From assembly GCF_900638685.1 (NCBI RefSeq), contig NZ_LR134533.1, positions 1,240,001 to 1,304,000 on the forward strand: 64,000 nt of DNA, given 5' to 3'. Below are positions 36,975 to 47,309 of the stretch, piece by piece; positions within the stretch are counted from its first letter, which is position 1, and the number at the start of each line of letters is the position of its first letter. The stretch is from Neisseria weaveri. Lineage in GTDB: Bacteria > Pseudomonadota > Gammaproteobacteria > Burkholderiales > Neisseriaceae. Under the pieces are notes generated by a model that was not told where the DNA came from, did not search any database, and worked only from the letters and a program-made list of their open reading frames with translations. A program made the position numbers and the translations under genes.

Positions 36975-37646
36975 ATGGGAAACAAATGGTTGAAGATGAT
37001 TCCGATTGCAGCGGCTCTGTTTTTGTCCGCTTGCGCCGTAACTCCGCCCAAACCGTATGATTACAGTGCCTTTAAAGAAAGCAATCCCAAGTCTATTTTG
37101 GTTTTGCCTCCTTTAAACGAGTCGCCGGAAGTCAAAGCAACGGCGGGTATGGCAGCTTCGTCCATCGCGCCGTTGGCGGAGTCGGGTTACTATGTGTATC
37201 CGCCTGCAGTGGTTGCCGAGACGTTTAAACAAAACGGTTTAACCCATCCTGCTGAAATCCATGAAGTCAAATTAGACAAACTTCATGAGATTTTCGGAGC
37301 GGATGCGGTGATGTATATCACCATTAAAAATTATGGTACGACTTACCAAGTAATTCAAAGTGATACCCGTGTGACGGCACAAGCCAAGCTGGTGGATGCC
37401 AAGACAGGAAAAGAAATCTGGTCTGGCTCCGCAACCGCTTCTTCCGTAGAAAACGAGGGTAATAACGGCTTGTTGGTTATGCTGGTGAAAGCCGTAGTTG
37501 ATCAGGTCGTGGGTACGTTAAGCGACCGCGGTTTCGATATCGCACAAATTACCGGTGCACGTTTGCTGTCTGCCGGCGCGCGTGACGGTATTTTATATGG
37601 TCCGCGTTCGTCCCATTATCAAACCCAACCGGGTAAGTTTAAGTAA
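36975..37646 (+). CDS. GNA1162-like lipoprotein (DUF799)
   Basis: The 223-residue protein has the lipobox LSAC at Cys20 and matches meningococcal GNA1162 (DUF799), a conserved surface-lipoprotein vaccine candidate. The mature part starts KPYDYSAFKESNPKSILVLPP and ends ARDGILYGPRSSHYQTQPGKFK. Its first codon follows the stop of the DUF4810 gene directly (TAAATG), so translation is coupled. An imperfect uptake-sequence terminator ends the operon. The function is not established; the three proteins probably form an outer-membrane complex. Confidence 0.85.
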   Translation: MGNKWLKMIPIAAALFLSACAVTPPKPYDYSAFKESNPKSILVLPPLNESPEVKATAGMAASSIAPLAESGYYVYPPAVVAETFKQNGLTHPAEIHEVKLDKLHEIFGADAVMYITIKNYGTTYQVIQSDTRVTAQAKLVDAKTGKEIWSGSATASSVENEGNNGLLVMLVKAVVDQVVGTLSDRGFDIAQITGARLLSAGARDGILYGPRSSHYQTQPGKFK

Positions 37647-37664
37647 ACAGCTTTAATGTGCAGG

Positions 37665-37696
37665 AGGCCATCTGAAATTTTCAGACGGCCTTTTTA
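37665..37696 (+). terminator. Degenerate uptake-sequence terminator
   Basis: AGGCCATCTGAAA (one base changed from the uptake sequence) pairs with TTTCAGACGGCCTTTTT, 18 bases after the GNA1162-like stop. Confidence 0.7.
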
Positions 37697-37903
37697 TATC
37701 AAAAATACGCAGTCTTGTTTGATAGCCGTTATCAACGTATGAAGGGCAGCTTTCGGAGAGCGGTTGGAGAAACTCTCGGAAGCAATGGCGGAAGAATTAA
37801 GAATAGTTAATTCTATTTAATTAAATTTAAATAAGCTAAAAAACACATTGTGATTTTCAAACGGCAAAAAATGCCCGATTCTTACATCGTCAAATTAATG
37901 TAA

Positions 37904-37918
37904 TGATAATCGTTATCA
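37904..37918. promoter_or_regulatory. Fur box upstream of the nuo operon
   Basis: TGATAATCGTTATCA is a perfect TGATAA-N3-TTATCA inverted repeat, the core Fur binding pattern. It lies 143 bases before the nuoA start and about 75 bases before the candidate -10 box, an activator-like position. In N. meningitidis, Fur is reported to activate nuoABCDE, which fits. Confidence 0.75.
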
Positions 37919-37992
37919 AAAAATCTTTGAATTTATTAGGGTTTTTTCAGAAAAAATCACCGCCCCAACTTTCAAACAGCCTCGAAATTGGA

Positions 37993-37998
37993 TACAAT
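37993..37998 (+). promoter_or_regulatory. Candidate -10 box of the nuo operon
   Basis: TACAAT, with a weak TTTCAA at 37970-37975 as -35 (17-base spacer), 49 bases before nuoA. The string GGATACAATA also occurs upstream of the ABC exporter near 1357. Confidence 0.45.
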
Positions 37999-38046
37999 AA
38001 GAAAGCATTTACCAGCATTTTATGTTAACAATTTAGGTATAAACCC

Positions 38047-38403
38047 ATGTTGGCTAATTACTTTCCCGTACTCGTTTTTATCCTCGTCGGCTTGATAGCC
38101 GGTGTGGTGTTCCTGACTCTGGGCAATATTTTAGGTCCGAAACGCCACTATGCGGAAAAAGACGCACCGTTTGAATGCGGTTTCGAAGCTTTCGAAAACG
38201 CACGCATGAAGTTTGATGTGCGTTATTACTTGGTTGCGATTTTATTTATCCTTTTCGATTTGGAAATCGCTTTTATGTTTCCATGGGCGGTTGTGTTCAA
38301 AGAATTGGGCGCATTCGGCTTTTGGTCGATGTTCGTGTTTATCGTGATTCTGACGATAGGCTTTATTTATGAATGGAAAAAAGGCGCTTTAGAATGGGAA
38401 TAG
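38047..38403 (+). CDS. nuoA: NADH-quinone oxidoreductase subunit A
   Basis: NuoA is a small membrane subunit of proton-pumping complex I, helping link the peripheral arm to the membrane arm. The 118-residue protein has three helices and the conserved loop [23 protein letters not shown] near 38-60. It opens a 14-gene operon (nuoA-N, to 52326) in the standard order with no inserted genes. Its last 10 bases overlap the start of nuoB. Confidence 0.97.
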   Translation: MLANYFPVLVFILVGLIAGVVFLTLGNILGPKRHYAEKDAPFECGFEAFENARMKFDVRYYLVAILFILFDLEIAFMFPWAVVFKELGAFGFWSMFVFIVILTIGFIYEWKKGALEWE

Positions 38404-38873
38404 AAGGCGTTTTAAGCAAAGGTTTCGTGACCACCAGCGCCGATACCGTGCTTAACTATATGCGTACCGGTTCGTTGTGGCCGGTTACTTTCGGTTTGGC
38501 ATGCTGTGCAGTGGAGATGATGCATGCCGGTATGGCACGTTATGACCTGGACCGTTTCGGTATTATTTTCCGTCCGTCTCCCCGTCAATCCGACTTGATG
38601 ATTGTAGCCGGAACCTTGTGTAACAAAATGGCTCCGGCTTTGCGTCGTGTTTATGACCAAATGGCTGAGCCGCGTTGGGTATTGTCTATGGGTTCGTGTG
38701 CCAATGGCGGCGGTTATTACCACTACTCTTATTCGGTAGTGCGCGGTTGTGACCGTATTGTGCCGGTAGACGTGTATGTTCCCGGTTGTCCGCCGACAGC
38801 CGAAGCACTGATTTACGGTTTGATTCAGTTGCAGCAGAAGATCAAACGTACTTCGACAATTGCACGGGACTAG
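38394..38873 (+). CDS. nuoB: NADH-quinone oxidoreductase subunit B
   Basis: NuoB holds iron-sulfur cluster N2, the last electron carrier before ubiquinone. The 159-residue protein has the ligands Cys37-Cys38 (the unusual tandem pair), Cys102 ([11 protein letters not shown]) and Cys132 (VPGCPP). The start at 38394 lies inside the end of nuoA; a seven-codon longer frame is possible but unconserved. Confidence 0.97.
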   Translation: MGIEGVLSKGFVTTSADTVLNYMRTGSLWPVTFGLACCAVEMMHAGMARYDLDRFGIIFRPSPRQSDLMIVAGTLCNKMAPALRRVYDQMAEPRWVLSMGSCANGGGYYHYSYSVVRGCDRIVPVDVYVPGCPPTAEALIYGLIQLQQKIKRTSTIARD

Positions 38874-38882
38874 GAGGGTGTG

Positions 38883-39473
38883 ATGGCTGATGTGAAAACA
38901 TTGCAGGAAATTGCCATTCGTGTATTAGGCGATAAGGCATCCCAAGTTTTGCTGGCTTTTGGCGAAGTAACGGTGGAGTGCGCAGCAAAAGATTATTTGG
39001 ACGTCATGACTACATTGCGTGATCATGAAGAGCTGAATTTTGAGCTGCTGGTTGATTTGTGTGGTGTGGATTACAGTACTTATAAGAACCAGCCTTGGGA
39101 AGGTAAGCGGTTTGCGGTTGTGAGTCAGCTGTTGTCTGTGGCCAATAACCAGCGCGTCCGCGTGCGTGTATGGGTGGATGACGATGATTTTCCGCTGGTG
39201 GAATCAGTGGTTCACATTTATAACAGTGCGGATTGGTATGAACGGGAAGCGTTCGACCTGTTCGGTATTATGTTTAACAACCACCCCGATTTGCGCCGTA
39301 TTTTAACGGATTACGGTTTTGTCGGACATCCGTTCCGTAAAGACTTCCCGATTTCCGGTTATGTGGAGATGCGCTACGACGAAGCCGAGAAGCGGGTGGT
39401 TTACCAACCTGTAACAATTGAACCGCGTGAGATTACGCCGCGTATCGTCCGCGAGGAGAACTACGGTGGCTAA
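38883..39473 (+). CDS. nuoC: NADH-quinone oxidoreductase subunit C
   Basis: NuoC is a peripheral-arm subunit, the 30-kDa type, packing against NuoD. The 196-residue protein ends with the family signature around [26 protein letters not shown] near 120-145 and the C-terminal HPFRKDFP. It is separate from NuoD, unlike the NuoCD fusion of E. coli. AGGAGGG precedes the ATG at 38883 by a normal distance; a GTG one codon earlier is too close. Confidence 0.96.
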   Translation: MADVKTLQEIAIRVLGDKASQVLLAFGEVTVECAAKDYLDVMTTLRDHEELNFELLVDLCGVDYSTYKNQPWEGKRFAVVSQLLSVANNQRVRVRVWVDDDDFPLVESVVHIYNSADWYEREAFDLFGIMFNNHPDLRRILTDYGFVGHPFRKDFPISGYVEMRYDEAEKRVVYQPVTIEPREITPRIVREENYGG

Positions 39474-40722
39474 TAAATTAAGAAATTATACGATTAACTT
39501 CGGTCCGCAACACCCTGCTGCGCACGGTGTATTACGTATGGTGCTTGAGCTGGATGGTGAAACAATTGTCCGCGCCGATCCGCATATCGGTTTATTGCAC
39601 CGCGGTACTGAAAAATTGGCTGAAACCCGCACCTATTTACAGGCATTGCCGTATATGGACCGTTTGGATTATGTATCCATGATGGTTAATGAACAGGCTT
39701 ATTGTCTGGCAATCGAAAAGCTGTTGGGCATTGATATTCCAGTGCGAGCAAAATATATCCGCACTATGTTTGCGGAAGTAACACGTATTTTGAATCATTT
39801 GATGGGCGTGGGTGCGCATGCGTTGGATATCGGTGCGATGACTGCTATTTTGTATGCATTCCGTGACCGTGAAGAGCTGATGGATTTGTATGAAGCTGTT
39901 TCCGGTGCACGTATGCATGCTGCGTATTTCCGCCCGGGCGGCGTTTATCGCGATTTGCCTGATTTTATGCCTAAATATGAATCGAGCAAATTCCGTAACG
40001 CTAAAGTGTTGAAAGAGCTGAATCAAGGCCGAGAAGGCAGTATGCTTGATTTCATCGATCATTTCTGTGAGCGTTTCCCTAAACGCATCGATGAGTTGGA
40101 GACTCTATTGACCGATAACCGTATTTGGAAACAGCGTACGGTGGGTATCGGTGTTGTTTCTCCCGAGCGAGCCATGCAAAAAGGTTTTACCGGCGTTATG
40201 TTACGCGGTTCCGGTGTGGAGTGGGATATCCGCAAGAAACAGCCATATGAAATCTATGACAAATTGGATTTCGATATTCCGGTGGGTGTAAATGGCGACT
40301 GTTATGATCGCTATTTGTGCCGTGTTAATGAAATGCGTCAATCTGTTCGTATTATGAAGCAATGTGCAGACTGGTTGCGCGCAAACCCGGGTCCTGTAAT
40401 TGTAGAAAACCATAAGGTTGCTCCGCCCAAGCGTACTGATATGAAAATCGGTATGGAAGATTTGATCCATCACTTCAAATTGTTTACTGAGGGTATGCAC
40501 GTTCCGGAGGGTGAAACCTATACTGCCGTTGAACATCCGAAAGGCGAGTTTGGTATTTATATGATTTCAGACGGCGCCAATAAACCTTACCGTCTGAAAA
40601 TCCGAGCTCCCGGTTTTGCACACCTGCAAGGTATAGATGAAATGTCGCGAGGCCATATGTTGGCTGACGTGGTGGCAATCATCGGTACACAAGACATCGT
40701 ATTCGGGGAGGTAGACCGATAA
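39466..40722 (+). CDS. nuoD: NADH-quinone oxidoreductase subunit D
   Basis: NuoD is the 49-kDa subunit that, with NuoB, forms the quinone-binding cavity. The 418-residue protein has the N-terminal [13 protein letters not shown], including the key His, and the family pattern [10 protein letters not shown]. The start is a GTG at 39466, overlapping the nuoC stop by 8 bases with GAGGAG upstream; this gives [18 protein letters not shown] longer ATG frame has no conserved N-terminus. Uptake sequences inside encode SDGAN and YRLKI. Confidence 0.96.
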   Translation: MANKLRNYTINFGPQHPAAHGVLRMVLELDGETIVRADPHIGLLHRGTEKLAETRTYLQALPYMDRLDYVSMMVNEQAYCLAIEKLLGIDIPVRAKYIRTMFAEVTRILNHLMGVGAHALDIGAMTAILYAFRDREELMDLYEAVSGARMHAAYFRPGGVYRDLPDFMPKYESSKFRNAKVLKELNQGREGSMLDFIDHFCERFPKRIDELETLLTDNRIWKQRTVGIGVVSPERAMQKGFTGVMLRGSGVEWDIRKKQPYEIYDKLDFDIPVGVNGDCYDRYLCRVNEMRQSVRIMKQCADWLRANPGPVIVENHKVAPPKRTDMKIGMEDLIHHFKLFTEGMHVPEGETYTAVEHPKGEFGIYMISDGANKPYRLKIRAPGFAHLQGIDEMSRGHMLADVVAIIGTQDIVFGEVDR

Positions 40723-41195
40723 TGTTATCCGCTGAATCTTTAAAACAAATTGATGTTGAATTGGCGAAATATCCTGCTGATCAACGTCGTTCTGCCATCA
40801 TGGGCGCATTGCGAATCGCACAGACCGAGTTGCGTTATTTGAAACCGGAAGTTATTGAGTTTGTTGCAGATTATATCGGTATTGCACCCGCTGCAGCTTA
40901 CGAAGTGGCCACTTTCTACAACATGTATGATTTGCATCCTGTTGGTAAATATAAATTAACCGTGTGCACCAACCTGCCTTGTGCTTTAAGAGGTGGTGTC
41001 AATGCGGCCGAATATCTGAAGCAGAAGTTGGGTATCGGTTTTGGAGAGACAACTTCAGACGGCCTTTATACGCTTATGGAAGGCGAGTGTATGGGGGCTT
41101 GCGGAGATGCTCCGGTGATGTTGGTAAACAACCATAAAATGTGCAGCTTTATGACTGAAGATGCAATTGAGAAAAAACTGGCGGAGTTGAAATAA
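40722..41195 (+). CDS. nuoE: NADH-quinone oxidoreductase subunit E
   Basis: NuoE is the 24-kDa thioredoxin-like subunit with the off-pathway [2Fe-2S] cluster N1a, next to the FMN site. The 157-residue protein has ligands Cys82, Cys87, Cys123 and Cys127 (CTNLPC and CMGAC). Its ATG overlaps the nuoD TAA by one base. An internal uptake sequence encodes TSDGLYT. Confidence 0.96.
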   Translation: MLSAESLKQIDVELAKYPADQRRSAIMGALRIAQTELRYLKPEVIEFVADYIGIAPAAAYEVATFYNMYDLHPVGKYKLTVCTNLPCALRGGVNAAEYLKQKLGIGFGETTSDGLYTLMEGECMGACGDAPVMLVNNHKMCSFMTEDAIEKKLAELK

Positions 41196-42490
41196 TGGCA
41201 ATTTATCAATCCGGCGTAATTTTTGATCAAGTAGATACTACTTCTCCAGATTGCTGGACTTTGGAGTCGTATAAGGCTCGCGGTGGTTATCAGGCTTTAC
41301 GTAAAATTCTGACAGAAAATCTTTCCCAAGATGATGTGATTTCCGAAGTGAAAGCGTCAGGTTTGCGTGGTCGGGGCGGTGCCGGTTTCCCTACAGGCTT
41401 GAAGTGGAGCTTTATGCCGCGTTCTTTCCCCGGTGCCAAATATGTTGTTTGCAATACCGATGAAGGCGAGCCCGGTACGTTTAAAGACCGCGATATTATC
41501 AATTTCAATCCTCATGCTTTGATTGAGGGCATGATCATCGCAGGTTACGCAATGGGCGCTGAGGCAGGATATAACTATATCCATGGCGAAATCTTTGAAG
41601 GCTATCAACGTTTTGAGCAAGCATTGGCAGAAGCGCGTGAAGCGGGTTTCTTAGGTAAAAACATTATGGGCACAGACTTCTCTTTTGAGCTGTTTGCCCA
41701 TCATGGTTACGGTGCTTATATCTGCGGTGAAGAAACTGCATTGTTGGAATCTCTGGAAGGCAAAAAAGGACAGCCACGTTTTAAACCGCCTTTCCCGGCT
41801 TCATTCGGGTTATATGGTAAGCCTACGACGATTAACAATACTGAAACCTTTGCTTCTGTTCCGTTTATTATTCGTGACGGCGGTAAGACTTTTGCCGACA
41901 TCGGTATTGAAAATGCGGGAGGTACCAAACTGTTTTCTATTTCCGGTCATGTGGAGCGCCCTGGTAATTATGAAGTTCCTTTGGGGACGCCATTCGCCAA
42001 GTTGTTGGAAATGGCGGGCGGTATGCGTAACGGTAAAAAATTAAAAGCGGTTATTCCGGGAGGTTCATCTGCGCCTGTATTGCCGGGTGATGTGATGATG
42101 ACTTTAAACATGGATTACGACTCTATTGCTAAAGCAGGGTCCATGTTGGGTTCAGGTGCAATTATCGTTATGGATGAAGATGTGTGCATGGTAAAAGCTT
42201 TGGAAAGACTGAGCTATTTCTACCATGAAGAATCTTGTGGTCAATGTACACCTTGCCGTGAAGGTACAGGTTGGCTGTATCGTGTCGTACACCGTATTGC
42301 TGAAGGTAAAGGCCGTCCTGAAGATTTGGAGTTGTTGGATTCCGTGGGTAACAACATGGCCGGTCGTACGATTTGCGCCTTGGCTGATGCTGCTGTTTTC
42401 CCTGTCCGCAGCTTTACCAAGCATTTTCGTGCCGAGTTTGAATACTATATCGAACACGGTAAGCCGATGAAAGAACACCGTTGGTGCTAA
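41195..42490 (+). CDS. nuoF: NADH-quinone oxidoreductase subunit F
   Basis: NuoF is the 51-kDa subunit that oxidises NADH and carries FMN and cluster N3. The 431-residue protein has the glycine-rich nucleotide site [10 protein letters not shown] at 59-68, the FMN-binding stretch [13 protein letters not shown], and the [4Fe-4S] motif [12 protein letters not shown] near 350. The start overlaps the nuoE stop by one base. Confidence 0.97.
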   Translation: MAIYQSGVIFDQVDTTSPDCWTLESYKARGGYQALRKILTENLSQDDVISEVKASGLRGRGGAGFPTGLKWSFMPRSFPGAKYVVCNTDEGEPGTFKDRDIINFNPHALIEGMIIAGYAMGAEAGYNYIHGEIFEGYQRFEQALAEAREAGFLGKNIMGTDFSFELFAHHGYGAYICGEETALLESLEGKKGQPRFKPPFPASFGLYGKPTTINNTETFASVPFIIRDGGKTFADIGIENAGGTKLFSISGHVERPGNYEVPLGTPFAKLLEMAGGMRNGKKLKAVIPGGSSAPVLPGDVMMTLNMDYDSIAKAGSMLGSGAIIVMDEDVCMVKALERLSYFYHEESCGQCTPCREGTGWLYRVVHRIAEGKGRPEDLELLDSVGNNMAGRTICALADAAVFPVRSFTKHFRAEFEYYIEHGKPMKEHRWC

Positions 42491-42519
42491 ATGTACCTAT
42501 GTGTCATTAGGATAGAACT

Positions 42520-44781
42520 ATGTTACAAATTGAAATTGACGGTAAACAGGTTTCGGTAGAGCAGGGTGCGACTGTAATGGAAGCAGCGCATAAGCTCGGC
42601 ACATATATTCCGCATTTCTGCTACCATAAAAAACTGTCCATTGCGGCCAACTGCCGTATGTGTTTGGTAGAAGTGGAAAAGGCACCGAAGCCGTTACCTG
42701 CATGTGCCACGCCGGTTACAGACGGTATGGTTGTCCATACACATTCTGCAAAAGCCAAACAGGCCCAAGAAGGTGTAATGGAATTTTTATTGATCAACCA
42801 CCCGTTGGATTGCCCGATTTGCGACCAAGGTGGTGAGTGTCAATTGCAAGACTTGGCGGTCGGTTACGGTAAATCTTCCAGTCGCTATCAAGAAGAAAAA
42901 CGCTCTGTAGTCGGTAAAGACATGGGTCCGTTGGTTTCGGCTGAAGAAATGAGCCGCTGTATCCACTGTACCCGTTGCGTACGCTTTACCGAAGAAATTG
43001 CCGGCTTGCAGGAAATCGCTATGGCAAACCGTGGCGAATTCTCCGAAATCATGCCGTTTATCGGTAAGGCGGTAGAAACCGAATTATCGGGTAACGTGAT
43101 TGATTTATGTCCGGTAGGCGCATTAACCAGCAAGCCTTTCCGCTACGATGCCCGTTCTTGGGAATTGAGCCGCCGTAAAACCATTTCTGCACATGATGCT
43201 TTGGGCAGCAATTTGATCGTACAAACCAAAGACCATACTGTGCGTCGTGTATTGCCGTTGGAAAACGAAGCCATCAATGAGTGCTGGATTTCCGACCGTG
43301 ACCGTTTTGCATATGAAGGTTTGTATGAAGGCCGTCTGAAAAATCCTAAGATTAAGCACGATGGCAAATGGCATGATGTCGATTGGCAAACAGCTCTAGA
43401 ATATGTTCGCAAGACTTTGGACTGCATCGCCAAAGAAGACGGAAAAGACCAAATCGGCATTTGGGCTAATCCGATGAATACCGTTGAAGAGTTATATTTG
43501 ACTAAAAAATTGGCTCAAGGCTTAGGTATCAAGCATGTTGATACACGTTTGATGCAACAAGACGATCGTCTTTCAGACGGCCTAAAAGGTGCTCAATGGT
43601 TAGGTCAAAGCATTGAAGAGCTGGGTGCTTGTGAAGCGGTTTTGGTTGTTGGTGCCAATTTACGTAAAGAACAACCTCTGTTGACCGCCCGTCTGCGTCG
43701 TGCGGCAAAAGGAGGTATGGCTTTAGGTATTATTGCCAGCAGTAAAGAAGAGCTGCATATGCCTTTGCTGTCACAACAAACAGTTCATCCCAATAGTTGG
43801 GCTGTCCGTTTAAATGAAATGGTTAATGAACAAGCAGACGAAAACAGTATTGCAGGCCGTCTGAAAAATGCAGAGAAGTCAGCCATTGTTTTGGGTGCGG
43901 AAGTTCAAAACCATCCAGAATACGCTGCTATTTACGCAGCTGCACAGGCTTTGGCGGACTCAACGGGAGCTGTGTTGGGTATATTGCCACAGGCTGCGAA
44001 TAGTGTAGGTGCTTCAGTGTTGAAATTAAATATAGGCAATACTGTTCGTGAAATGGTTGAGCAGCCTAAAAAAGCAGTTTTACTGTTAAATGTAGAGCCT
44101 GAAATTGATGTGGCTGAAGGCGGTAAAGCAGTTGCTGCTTTGAAGCAAGCTCAAACGGTTATGGCGTTTACGCCTTATACCAGCGATACCTTGTTGGAAG
44201 TGTGTGATTTGCTGTTGCCAATTGCCCCGTTTACGGAAACTTCAGGCAGTTTTATCAACATGGAAGGCCGTTTGCAGTCATTCCACGGTGTAGTAAAAGG
44301 CTTGGCAGATTCGCGCCCGCTATGGAAAGTATTGCGTGTTTTGGGCAATGTGTTTGATTTGAACGGTTTTGAGTATGAAACCAGCGAGCAAGTGTTGAAA
44401 GAGGCTGTGAACCGAGACACGCTGGCGCCTGAATTGAATAACCGTGCCAGTTGGAGTGGTTCTGTTGTTCAGACGGCTTCAGAGTTAGTACGTGTAGGTG
44501 GTGTCGGTATCTATCACACTGATGCAATCGTACGCCGTTCTGCTCCGTTACAAGCAACCAGCCATGCTGCTGTACCTGTGGCGCGTGTCAATCCGTCTAC
44601 TTTGGCATCATTGGGCTTGCAGTCCGGTGAAGCTGCCGTAGCAATGCAGAGCGGTACTCAAGTAAGTGTGAATGTAGAAGCAGATGTCAATTTGCCGGAA
44701 AACGTGGTGTATCTACCGCTGCATACTGAAAATGCCGCTTTAGGTGCGTTGATGAACACTATTAAATTGGCGAGAGGTTAA
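42520..44781 (+). CDS. nuoG: NADH-quinone oxidoreductase subunit G
   Basis: NuoG is the largest peripheral subunit, carrying clusters N1b, N4 and N5 along the electron wire. The 753-residue protein starts with a ferredoxin-like domain (Cys34, Cys45, Cys48, Cys62). The His/Cys region ([10 protein letters not shown]) and [10 protein letters not shown] follow, then a long molybdopterin-oxidoreductase-like domain. Three uptake sequences lie inside the gene, encoding [15 protein letters not shown] and AGRLKNA. This is an unusual density for an essential coding region and shows that the protein tolerates them. Confidence 0.96.
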   Translation: MLQIEIDGKQVSVEQGATVMEAAHKLGTYIPHFCYHKKLSIAANCRMCLVEVEKAPKPLPACATPVTDGMVVHTHSAKAKQAQEGVMEFLLINHPLDCPICDQGGECQLQDLAVGYGKSSSRYQEEKRSVVGKDMGPLVSAEEMSRCIHCTRCVRFTEEIAGLQEIAMANRGEFSEIMPFIGKAVETELSGNVIDLCPVGALTSKPFRYDARSWELSRRKTISAHDALGSNLIVQTKDHTVRRVLPLENEAINECWISDRDRFAYEGLYEGRLKNPKIKHDGKWHDVDWQTALEYVRKTLDCIAKEDGKDQIGIWANPMNTVEELYLTKKLAQGLGIKHVDTRLMQQDDRLSDGLKGAQWLGQSIEELGACEAVLVVGANLRKEQPLLTARLRRAAKGGMALGIIASSKEELHMPLLSQQTVHPNSWAVRLNEMVNEQADENSIAGRLKNAEKSAIVLGAEVQNHPEYAAIYAAAQALADSTGAVLGILPQAANSVGASVLKLNIGNTVREMVEQPKKAVLLLNVEPEIDVAEGGKAVAALKQAQTVMAFTPYTSDTLLEVCDLLLPIAPFTETSGSFINMEGRLQSFHGVVKGLADSRPLWKVLRVLGNVFDLNGFEYETSEQVLKEAVNRDTLAPELNNRASWSGSVVQTASELVRVGGVGIYHTDAIVRRSAPLQATSHAAVPVARVNPSTLASLGLQSGEAAVAMQSGTQVSVNVEADVNLPENVVYLPLHTENAALGALMNTIKLARG

Positions 44782-44783
44782 TC

Positions 44784-45833
44784 ATGCAAGAATGGTTCCA
44801 AGCCTTGTTGGGCGCTGAAATCGGATTGGTTGTATCGGTTTTGGTCAAAATCGTGATTATCTTGATCCCGCTGATTTTAACGGTAGCTTATTTAACGTAT
44901 TTTGAACGTAAAGTCATCGGCTATATGCAATTGCGCGTAGGCCCGAATGTAACCGGTCCTTTTGGTTTGATTCAGCCGTTTGCCGACGTATTTAAATTAT
45001 TGTTTAAAGAAGTTACCCGTCCGAGCGCTTCGAATAAGGCATTGTTCTATATCGGTCCGATGTTGTCGTTGGCGCCTGCATTTGCGGCATGGGCGGTGAT
45101 TCCTTTCAGTGAAGATTGGTTGCTGACCAATGTTAATGCAGCCCTGTTGTATATTTTGTTGATTACTTCTCTGTCTGTTTATGGCGTAATCATTGCAGGT
45201 TGGGCATCTAACTCTAAGTATTCGTTTTTAGGTGCTATGCGTTCTTCTGCACAAACCATTTCTTATGAAATTGCTATGAGTGCCGCTTTAGTATGCGTGG
45301 TAATGGTGTCCGGAAGTTTGAATTTCGGTGACATCGTGGCGTCGCAAAGTAAAGGTATTGCAGGAGGATCGATTTTCTCATGGAACTGGTTTGCATTATT
45401 CCCGGTGTTCATTGTTTATTTGATTTCTGCAGTAGCGGAAACGAACCGTGCGCCGTTTGACGTGGCTGAAGGTGAATCCGAGATTGTTGCAGGTTTCCAT
45501 GTGGAATATTCGGGCTTTGCTTTTGCCTTGTTCTTCTTGGCCGAATACATTTTCATGATCTTAATTGCTGCATTGACATCATTAATGTTCTTGGGTGGTT
45601 GGTTATCTCCTTTCCCTCAAAGTTGGGGGTTAGTTGGTACGCCAAGTGCTGTTTGGATGTTTATTAAGATGGCGATGGTTTTATATGGTTACTTATGGAT
45701 TCGAGCTACTTTCCCGCGTTATCGTTATGACCAGATTATGCGCTTAGGTTGGAAAGTGTTGATTCCTATTGGCTTTATTGCCATCGTTGTAGTCGGATTG
45801 TGGATGATTTCGCCCTTATCGTTGTGGAAATAA
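44784..45833 (+). CDS. nuoH: NADH-quinone oxidoreductase subunit H
   Basis: NuoH is the membrane subunit next to the quinone cavity that passes the redox signal to the proton pumps. The 349-residue protein has eight or so helices and the conserved cytoplasmic loops [22 protein letters not shown] and [20 protein letters not shown], rich in the acidic residues of the quinone channel. It ends 18 bases before nuoI. Confidence 0.97.
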   Translation: MQEWFQALLGAEIGLVVSVLVKIVIILIPLILTVAYLTYFERKVIGYMQLRVGPNVTGPFGLIQPFADVFKLLFKEVTRPSASNKALFYIGPMLSLAPAFAAWAVIPFSEDWLLTNVNAALLYILLITSLSVYGVIIAGWASNSKYSFLGAMRSSAQTISYEIAMSAALVCVVMVSGSLNFGDIVASQSKGIAGGSIFSWNWFALFPVFIVYLISAVAETNRAPFDVAEGESEIVAGFHVEYSGFAFALFFLAEYIFMILIAALTSLMFLGGWLSPFPQSWGLVGTPSAVWMFIKMAMVLYGYLWIRATFPRYRYDQIMRLGWKVLIPIGFIAIVVVGLWMISPLSLWK

Positions 45834-45850
45834 GGGAGGAGAGTTGAATT

Positions 45851-46330
45851 ATGGCTAATTTTGTAAAAATCTTTTTGTTGGGCGAACTGGTAAAAGGTAT
45901 GGGGCTGACCCTGAAAAACTTCTTCGCCCGCAAAGAAACCATTTATTTCCCTGAAGAAAAAACGCCGCAGTCCGTACGTTTTCGTGGCTTACATGCCCAA
46001 CGTCGTTATCCGAACGGTGAAGAGCGCTGCATCGCGTGTAAATTGTGCGAAGCAGTTTGTCCTGCAATGGCGATTAATATTGAGTCTGAAGAGCGGGAAG
46101 ACGGCACTCGCCGAACTACCCGTTATGATATTGACTTAACTAAGTGTATTTTCTGCGGGTTCTGTGAGGAGGCTTGTCCGGTAGATGCGATTGTGGAAAC
46201 CCACATCTTTGAATACCACGGAGAGAAACGTGGGGATTTACACTATACCAAGCCGATGTTGCTGGCTATTGGCGATCGTTACGAAGACGAAATTGCCAAA
46301 CGCAAAGCAGCCGACGCACCTTATCGTTAA
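45851..46330 (+). CDS. nuoI: NADH-quinone oxidoreductase subunit I
   Basis: NuoI carries two [4Fe-4S] clusters (N6a and N6b) just before cluster N2. The 159-residue protein has two classic ferredoxin motifs: Cys60/63/66/70 ([12 protein letters not shown]) and Cys99/102/105/109 ([12 protein letters not shown]). The amphipathic N-terminal part ([20 protein letters not shown]) lies along the membrane in known structures. Confidence 0.97.
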   Translation: MANFVKIFLLGELVKGMGLTLKNFFARKETIYFPEEKTPQSVRFRGLHAQRRYPNGEERCIACKLCEAVCPAMAINIESEEREDGTRRTTRYDIDLTKCIFCGFCEEACPVDAIVETHIFEYHGEKRGDLHYTKPMLLAIGDRYEDEIAKRKAADAPYR

Positions 46331-46342
46331 AGGAGCAGGATC

Positions 46343-46996
46343 ATGACATTTTCTGTAATTCTGTTCTATATCTTGGCTGCGATCGTTTTGTATGGTGCAT
46401 TGAGAACCGTAACAGCTAAAAATCCTGTTCATGCCGCGTTGCATCTGGTATTGACGTTTTCTATGAGCGCAATGATTTGGATGCTGATGCAGGCCGAATT
46501 CTTGGGCCTGACTTTGGTAATCGTGTATGTCGGTGCTGTGATGGTGCTGTTCTTGTTTGTCGTAATGATGTTGAATATTGACATTGAAGAAATGCGTGCC
46601 GGTTTTTGGCGTCATGCGCCAGTTGCAGGAGTTGTTGGTATTTTGATGGCTGTAGCCTTAATACTGATTTTGATTAATCCTCAAACAAATTTGGCTGCCT
46701 TTGGCGAAATGCAAACTGTTCCTGCAGATTATGACAATGTGCGTGATCTGGGGCGCCAAATTTATACTACTTATCTGTTACCGTTTGAATTGGCTGCTGT
46801 TTTGTTGGTATTGGGTATGGTTGCCGCCATTGCTTTGGTGCATCGAAAAACCAATAATCCGAAATACATTAATCCTGCAGACCAAGTTAAAGTTAACGCT
46901 AACGAAGGCCGTATCCGTATGGTGAAAATGGAAGCAGTAAGGCCGTCTGAAAATACAGATGAGGAAAGCAGTCAAGAAGAGGAGGGTAAAGCATGA
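46343..46996 (+). CDS. nuoJ: NADH-quinone oxidoreductase subunit J, with uptake-sequence tail
   Basis: NuoJ is a membrane-arm subunit with five helices, containing the flexible helix that moves during turnover. The 217-residue protein has the usual core to about residue 185. A hydrophilic tail then includes RPSEN, encoded by an uptake sequence, and an acidic end rich in Glu ([13 protein letters not shown]). The tail is probably not structural. The stop overlaps the nuoK start as ATGA. Confidence 0.95.
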   Translation: MTFSVILFYILAAIVLYGALRTVTAKNPVHAALHLVLTFSMSAMIWMLMQAEFLGLTLVIVYVGAVMVLFLFVVMMLNIDIEEMRAGFWRHAPVAGVVGILMAVALILILINPQTNLAAFGEMQTVPADYDNVRDLGRQIYTTYLLPFELAAVLLVLGMVAAIALVHRKTNNPKYINPADQVKVNANEGRIRMVKMEAVRPSENTDEESSQEEEGKA

Positions 46997-47298
46997 TTAC
47001 CTTGACGCATTATTTGGTATTGGCTGCTCTTTTATTCGGCATTAGTGCAATGGGCATTTTTATGAACCGTAAAAATGTGTTGGTTCTGTTGATGTCTATC
47101 GAATTGATGTTGCTGGCAGTCAATTTCAATTTCATTGCTTTTTCGCAATATTTGGGTGATACCGCCGGTCAGATTTTCGTTTTCTTTGTTTTGACTGTAG
47201 CTGCGGCTGAATCTGCTATCGGCTTGGCTATTATGGTATTGGTGTTCCGCAACCGTAATACGATTAACGTTGCTGACTTGAACAAACTGAAAGGTTAA
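46993..47298 (+). CDS. nuoK: NADH-quinone oxidoreductase subunit K
   Basis: NuoK is a three-helix antiporter-like (MrpC-like) subunit of the membrane arm. The 101-residue protein has the two conserved intramembrane glutamates used for proton movement, in [12 protein letters not shown] and [12 protein letters not shown]. It is translationally coupled to nuoJ by a four-base overlap. Confidence 0.97.
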   Translation: MITLTHYLVLAALLFGISAMGIFMNRKNVLVLLMSIELMLLAVNFNFIAFSQYLGDTAGQIFVFFVLTVAAAESAIGLAIMVLVFRNRNTINVADLNKLKG

Positions 47299-47309
47299 TC
47301 GGAGAAATC

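Larger units (their letters stand above)
37647..38046. other. Regulatory region upstream of nuoA
   Basis: This 400-base region is AT-rich after 37780. It contains the terminator at 37665-37696, a Fur box at 37904-37918 and a candidate nuo -10 box at 37993-37998. No gene is visible. Confidence 0.75.
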
